Source of the DNA: Eriocheir sinensis | Taxonomy: Eukaryota; Arthropoda; Malacostraca; Decapoda; Varunidae | Direction: 5' to 3' | DNA length: 64,000 nucleotides | Assembly: GCF_024679095.1 (NCBI RefSeq) | Contig: NC_066578.1 | Location: forward strand, 1,952,414-2,016,413 | Shown here: one piece after another, positions 59,593-64,000 of the stretch | Layout of the letters: each line of letters opens with the position of its first letter | How positions within the stretch are numbered: position 1 is the first letter of the stretch | Position numbers and translations under genes: made by a program | Notes under the pieces: generated by a model | Database searches by the model: none | What the model saw: the letters and a program-made list of their open reading frames with translations, nothing else | What the model was told of the DNA's origin: nothing

Positions 59593-60215
59593 CTCAGACC
59601 CTTCACAGCATCCTTAGTGTTTGTCGAGAAAGTCCGCAAAACAAGTGAGCGATAGTGTTGTTTGTTTTCTCTTATGATAGAAAAGACAACGGTAAAAGCT
59701 ATCCAAAGACTCAGACCTTTCACAGCATCCTTAGTGTTTGTCGAGAAAGTCCGCAAAACAAGTGAGCGATAGTGTTGTTTGTTTTCTCTTATGATAGAAA
59801 AGACAACGGCAAAAGCTATCCTAAGACTCAGACCTTTCACAGCATCTTTAGTGTTTGTCGAGGAAGTCCGCAAAACAAATGAGCGATAGTGTTGTTTGTT
59901 TTTTGTTATGATAGAAAAGACAACGGCAAAAGCTATCCAAAGACTCAGACCCTTCACAGCATCTTTAGTGTTTGTCGAGAAAGTCCGCAAAACAAATGAG
60001 CGATAGTGTTGTTTGTTTTCTCTTATGATTGAAAAGACAACGGTAAAAGCTATCCTAAGACTCAGACCCTTCACAGCATCTTTAGTGTTTGTCGAGAAAG
60101 TCCGCAAAACAAGTGAGCGATAGTGTTGTTTGTTTTCTCTTATGATAGAAAAGACAACGGTAAAAGCTATCCTAAGACTCAGACCTTTCACAGCATCTTA
60201 AGTATCTGTGTCAAG
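59593..60215. repeat. 117-bp tandem repeat, related to the 126-bp array
   Basis: About five units of 117 bp (CACAGCATCCTTAGTGTTTG, AAGTCCGCAAAACAAGTGAG, AAAAGCTATCC.AAGACTCAGAC). It shares AAAAGCTATCCTAAGA and the CAGAC.TTTCACAGC block with the 126-bp family. The minus frame of 206 codons with KGLSLRIAFTVVFSII repeated every 39 residues reflects the period. Confidence 0.93.
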
Positions 60216-60273
60216 TGAGTCCGGTAAACAAGGTAAAGACTTAATAATGTTTTGTTTTCTCCCTTGCGTCTTG

Positions 60274-60534
60274 GGGCCGCTTTCACAGCTGCTTTGTTTT
60301 GATCGTTACCAATGGCGGCGATCGACGCTATAGTTTTCCACGTGAAACTGGCCTATTGGGTAGTGGCGGCTGCAGAGGAGGCGAGAGGTGTTGAGAGTGT
60401 GTGGGAAGGTGCGGGGCTAGGCTAACCCCGCAGCTGCCATTACCCCATCGGCCGGTTTTACGAGGAAATACTATAGCGATGATAACAGACATTGGTAACG
60501 ATCCAAACAAACAAAACGACTGTGAAAACGGCCC
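60274..60534. mobile_element. MITE with long GGGCCG inverted ends
   Basis: Left GGGCCGCTTTCACAGCTGCT and, on the complement, right GGGCCGTTTTCACAGTCGTT. Similarity extends about 65 bp inward (GATCGTTACCAATG is shared). The central part includes GCGGGGCTAGGCTAACCCCG, itself nearly palindromic. The total of 261 bp could fold almost end to end. It interrupts a decayed unit of the 117/126-bp family. The target duplication is not clear. GGG-starting ends recall PIF/Harbinger, but that is only a suggestion. Confidence 0.75.
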
Positions 60535-60554
60535 TTAGTAATGCATCAGTAATA

Positions 60555-61272
60555 TTCTAATGTCCATATTCTTAAACATTTCGGCACACACACACACACA
60601 CACACACTCCCTCACACGCACATCTGATAAGGCTTTCGTAGAGGTTGTGTTAGTATTTCCATGGGTAAGTTTATGAGCCTAGTGATAGTCTAAGGGCTTT
60701 CGTAGAGGTTGTGTTAGTATTTCCATGGGTAAGTTTATGAGCCTAGTGATAGTCTAAGGGCCTTCGTAGAGGTTGTGTTAGTATTTCCATGGGTAAGTTT
60801 ATGAGGCTAGTGATAGTCTAAGGGCTTTCGTAGAGGTTGTGTTAGTATTTCCATGGGTAAGTTTATGAGGCTAGTGATAGTCTAAGGGCTTTCGTAGAGG
60901 CTGTGTTAGTATTTCCATGGGTAAGTTTATGAGGCTAGTGATAGTCTAAGGGCTTTCGTAGAGGTTGTGCTAGTATTTCCATGGGTAAGTTTATGAGCCT
61001 AGTGATAGTCTAAGGGCTTTCATAGAGGTTGTGTTAGTATTTCCATGGGTAAGTTTATGAGCCTAGTGATAGTCTAAGGGCCTTCGTAGAGGTTGTGTTA
61101 GTATTTCCATGGGTAAGTTTATGAGCCTAGTGATAGTCTAAGGGCTTTCGTAGAGGTTGTGTTAGTATTTCCATGGGTAAGTTTATGAGCTTAGTGATAG
61201 TCTAAGGGCCTTCGTAGAGGTTGTGTTAGTATTTCCATGGGTAAGTTTATGAGCTTAGTGATAGTCTAACAA
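60555..61272 (-). mobile_element. Module M copy, inverted, with a 64-bp tandem array
   Basis: Starts with the end sequence TATTCTTAAACATTTCGGC (60560), then (CA)n, then a 64-bp unit (GGCTTTCGTAGAGGTTGTGT, TAGTATTTCCATGGGTAAGT, TTATGAGCCTAGTGATAGTC) repeated about ten times to 61270. The period was checked at 60691/60755. The unit is the complement of the same core seen at 50 kb, with the same period. The distal TIR was not found. Confidence 0.82.
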
Positions 61273-61653
61273 ATCTTCTGAACCTTGGAAGCTAAAAACA
61301 CTCATGAAAATCCGACTAATCTCCTTTGAAGCCTTTGGAAAGAGCTATTGTGAGATCCGAGAATGTCTTAGATTCCGGGGCATAATAAGATTTAAAATAC
61401 ATCGTTGTGAGGTTTACTTAAGTCTCGTTCCGCTTCACACAGATCGTTATAGTGGAAAACAACCAAATCTCACTACCTTAGAATCCTCCCTTGTCTGCAG
61501 TAAAGGTCACAATAGCATCTACAACAAGTTAGAGGGAAAGGGAGGAGGAAAAAAAGGTGCTGGTAGGCTATTTCGGCTCTCCTCTTGCATCATCGGCGGT
61601 TGCAATACTTTCTCCTGTGCCGTTAGGGGTTCAGGTAAGCATGTAATCTGGAG

Positions 61654-61654
<1 letters not shown>
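61273..61654. other. No supported gene
   Basis: One open frame (61304-61657, +) of 117 codons without a recognisable domain or splice context. Left uncalled. Confidence 0.4.
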
Positions 61655-61693
<39 letters not shown>

Positions 61694-61860
61694 GTGTTGG
61701 TGTAGTAGTAGAAGTAGTAGTAGTAGTAGTATATTTAGGAGCAGCGAGTAGCGGGCTTTTTTATTATTATTTCTTTTTTTTGTGCCCTTGAACTGTCTCC
61801 TTTGTTGTAAAAAAAAATAGTAGTAGTCGTAGTAGTAGTAGTAGTAGTAGTAGTAATAGT
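61655..61860. repeat. (AGT)n tracts around a LINE tail
   Basis: AGT triplets at 61655-61692, 61706-61730 and 61819-61860. The middle is interrupted by the Jockey-like 3' tail. Confidence 0.93.
61735..61818 (+). mobile_element. Solo 3' tail of the Jockey-like LINE
   Basis: GGAGCAGCGAGTAGCGGGCT, T-rich run with ATTATTATT, CCTTGAACTGTCTCCTTTGT and poly-A. Matches the last ~85 bp of J3. It lies inside an (AGT)n array, with AGT on both sides. Confidence 0.85.
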
Positions 61861-61899
61861 AAAGATGAAAGTAGTGATGATTTTACAGGTGGTGGTAGT

Positions 61900-62470
61900 A
61901 ATAGTAGTTACGTTATAAAGAAAGCCAGACCTACAAAAAGTATAGATACCATTGGAGTAGTGAGGATATGTTAGGTATTGGTGATATAAATGAAGTTGGA
62001 AAGTTTCATTTAGTCGGCGCAACATCTGTGGTCATATGCCGGAGAGAGACAGAAGGGGAAGGAATTATAGGAGAAGTGAACAGATCCCAGGAGATATCAA
62101 TGAGAGACGTACGTTGAAAAGGATTAACAACAAAAACTATAGATGCCAGTACATAAGTTACGAGTTCATTGAGTAGTGAGATTAGTACTGCTGGTGGTGG
62201 TAGTGAGAGACAGACCTACAAAAAGTATAGATGCCATTGGAGTAGTGAGGATATGTTAGGTATTGGCGATAGCAATGAGAGATGTACGTTGAAAAGGAGG
62301 AACAACAAAAAAACTATAGATGCTAGTACATAAGTTACGAGTTTATTAAGTAGTGAGAACAGTACTGCTGGTGGTGGTAGTGATAGAAGTAAGTTAAAAG
62401 AAGAAAGACAAACAAAATTATGTATGGATTATTGAGAGTATGTTAAGAGAGAGAAGGATTTGTGATAGCA
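61900..62470. repeat. Two-copy direct duplication (~240 bp), one copy with a SINE insert
   Basis: GACCTACAAAAAGTATAGAT begins both copies (61928 and 62214). The shared order continues with GGAGTAGTGAGGATATGTTA, GTACGTTGAAAAGGA, AACTATAGATGC.AGTACATA and ACTGCTGGTGGTGGTAGTGA. Copy one is longer because it carries a SINE fragment at 61994-62092. Confidence 0.85.
61994..62092 (-). mobile_element. Truncated SINE family A insertion
   Basis: The 99 bp match the 3' part of the full SINE at 42402 (AGTTGGAAAGTTTC, CGGCGCAACATCTGTGGTCA, GGAATTATAGGAGAAG). GATATAAATGA before it (61983-61993) and GATATCAATGA after it (62093-62103) look like an 11-bp target duplication with one change. The uninserted tandem copy reads GATAGCAATGA at the same place (about 62268). 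Confidence 0.82.
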
Positions 62471-62477
62471 GTGAGAG

Positions 62478-63715
62478 TATTACGTTGAAAAAAGTATGCA
62501 TGTATTATTGCAAGAAAGTATGTTTAGAGAGTATTACGTTGAAAAAAGTATGCATCTATTATTGCAAGAAAGTATGTTTAGAGAGTATTACGTTGAAAAA
62601 AGTGTGCATGTATTATTGCAAGAAAGTATGTTTAGAGACTATTACGTTGAAAAAAGTGTGCATGTATTATTGCAAGAAAGTATGTTTAGAGACTATTACG
62701 TTGAAAAAAGTGTGCATGTATTATTGCAAGAAAGTATGTTTAGAGAGTATTACGTTGAAAAAAGTATGCATGTATTATTGCAAGAAAGTATGTTTAGAGA
62801 GTATTACGTTGAAAAAAGTGTGCATGTATTATTGCAAGAAAGTATGTTTAGAGAGTATTACGTTGAAAAAGTATGATGGATTATTGAAAGAAAGTATGTT
62901 TAGAGAGTATTACGTTGAAAAAAGTATGCATGTATTATCGCAAGAAAGTATGTTTAGAGAGTATTACGTTGAAAAAGTATGATGGATTATTGAAAGAAAG
63001 TATGTTTAGAGAGTATTACGTTGAAAAAGTATGCATGTATTATCGCAAGAAAGTATGTTTAGAGAGTATTACGTTGAAAAAGTATGATGGATTATTGAAA
63101 GAAAGTATGTTTAGAGAGCATTACGTTGAAAAAAGTATGATGTATTATTGCAAGAAAGTATGTTTAGAGAGTATTACGTTGAAAAAGTATGCATGTATTA
63201 TTGCAAGAAAGTATGTTTAGAGAGTATTACGTTAAAAAGTATGCATGTATTATTGAAAGAAAGTATGTTTAGAGAGTATTACGTTGAAAAAAGTGTGCAT
63301 GTATTATTGAAAGAAAGCATGTTTAGAGAGTATTACGTTGAAAAAAGTATGATGGATTATTGCAAGAAAGTATGTTAAGAGAGTATTACGTAGAAAAAGT
63401 ATGCATGTATTATTGCAAGAAAGTATGTTTAGAGAGTATTACGTTGAAAAAAGTATGTATGTATTATTGCAAGAAAGTATGTTTAGAGAGTATTACGTTG
63501 AAAAAGTATGATGGATTATTGAAAGAAAGTATGTTTAGAGAGTATTACGTTGAAAAAGTATGATGGATTATTGAAAGAAAGTATGTTTAGAGAGTATTAC
63601 GTTGAAAAAGTATGATGGATTATTGAAAGAAAGTATGTTTAGAGAGTATTACGTTGAAAAAGTATGCATGTATTATTGAAAGAAAGTATGTTTGGAGAGT
63701 ATTACGTTGAAAAAG
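62478..63715. repeat. 54-bp tandem repeat (~23 units)
   Basis: Unit of 54 bp with GAAAAAAGTATGCATGTATT, ATTGCAAGAAAGTATGTTTA and GAGAGTATTACGTT. Two unit types alternate: one with GCATGTATTATTGC and one with GATGGATTATTGAA, the latter slightly shorter. Because 54 is divisible by three, a 180-codon frame stays open, reading KKVCMYYCKKVCLESITL periodically. No start context or domain supports a gene. Confidence 0.95.
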
Positions 63716-64000
63716 AAAGACCAACAAAAATACACATGCCAGTGGATTTAGGAGAGTATATTAGTAACAGTATTAATGGTGATTGTAGTAAGACTTAACT
63801 CGTATCAAACCTAACCTAACCTAACCTTACCTTATCTAACCTAAACTGACGTAACCTTATCCACCCTTATCTAACCTTTATCTATTGACGTTTAGCCCTT
63901 TTTATACGCCGAAAAATAACCTAAACTGACGTAACCTTATCCACCCTTATCTATCCTTTATCTATTTACGTTTAGCCCTTTTTATACGCCGAAAAATAAC
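63716..64000. repeat. Degenerate CCTAA repeats, then an 80-bp tandem unit running off the window
   Basis: AACCTAACCTAACCTAACC at 63808-63826 is a short telomere-type run. It is followed by an 80-bp unit: AACCTAAACTGACGTAACCT starts at 63838 and 63918 and begins again at 63998. The unit contains TTATCCACCCTTATCT and TTTAGCCCTTTTTATACGCC. The array continues beyond 64000. Confidence 0.85.

Noticed and set aside
61304..61657. 117-codon open frame
   Set aside because: No domain, ends in an (AGT)n tract, and there is no evidence of splicing or conservation.

Overview
This is eukaryotic, repeat-dominated DNA with no prokaryotic features. The mix points to an arthropod, most likely a decapod crustacean (inference). 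It has short-unit (TTAGG)n telomere-type repeats, very many long dinucleotide and GATA tracts, tRNA-headed SINEs, and Jockey-, Nimb/I-, CR1/L2- and Penelope-type retroelements. No species can be named from the sequence alone.

Host coding content is sparse and on the minus strand. The best-supported gene is a member of the alpha-2-macroglobulin/CD109/thioester-protein family. Two GT-AG exons at 52101-51921 and 34967-34808 are joined in phase 0 across a ~17 kb intron made almost entirely of repeats. Exons coding for the signal peptide and for the later domains were not found. A second, unidentified minus-strand gene is suggested at 8902-7821 by two phase-compatible exons with good splice sites and a downstream AATAAA.

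Layout. 1-11 kb: old CR1-like LINE, SINEs, and a SINE split by a hAT-type MITE. 11-16 kb: stacked LINE fragments (Jockey-like, CR1-like, Nimb-like). 16016-19968: an env-bearing Ty3/gypsy (errantivirus-like) LTR element with a perfect 4-bp target duplication, inserted into ORF1 of a minus-strand Nimb-like LINE. It has lost gag, protease, RT and RNase H and keeps frameshifted integrase and F-like envelope remains. 22.3-24.0 kb: a 1.7 kb DNA-transposon-like unit with 54-bp inverted ends. 24.4-31.5 kb: two more Nimb-like LINEs, one split by a plus-strand Jockey-like LINE. 31.5-32.3 kb: two Penelope-like pieces head to head, then a 100-N assembly gap. 32.4-64 kb: the A2M-family exons and intron, then satellites (65, 106, 110, 64, 171, 126, 117, 54 and 80 bp units) and several TIR elements.

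The most interesting structural signal is a dispersed TIR-bounded module (37.9, 42.8, 49.3, 59.4 and 60.6 kb). Its shared ~60-bp core has been amplified into tandem arrays with different periods at different loci. Close behind is a (TTAGG)n tract embedded inside a piggyBac-type MITE, with a tract-free sister copy in the same window. Nearly all long open frames here are translations of microsatellites or decayed retroelements.
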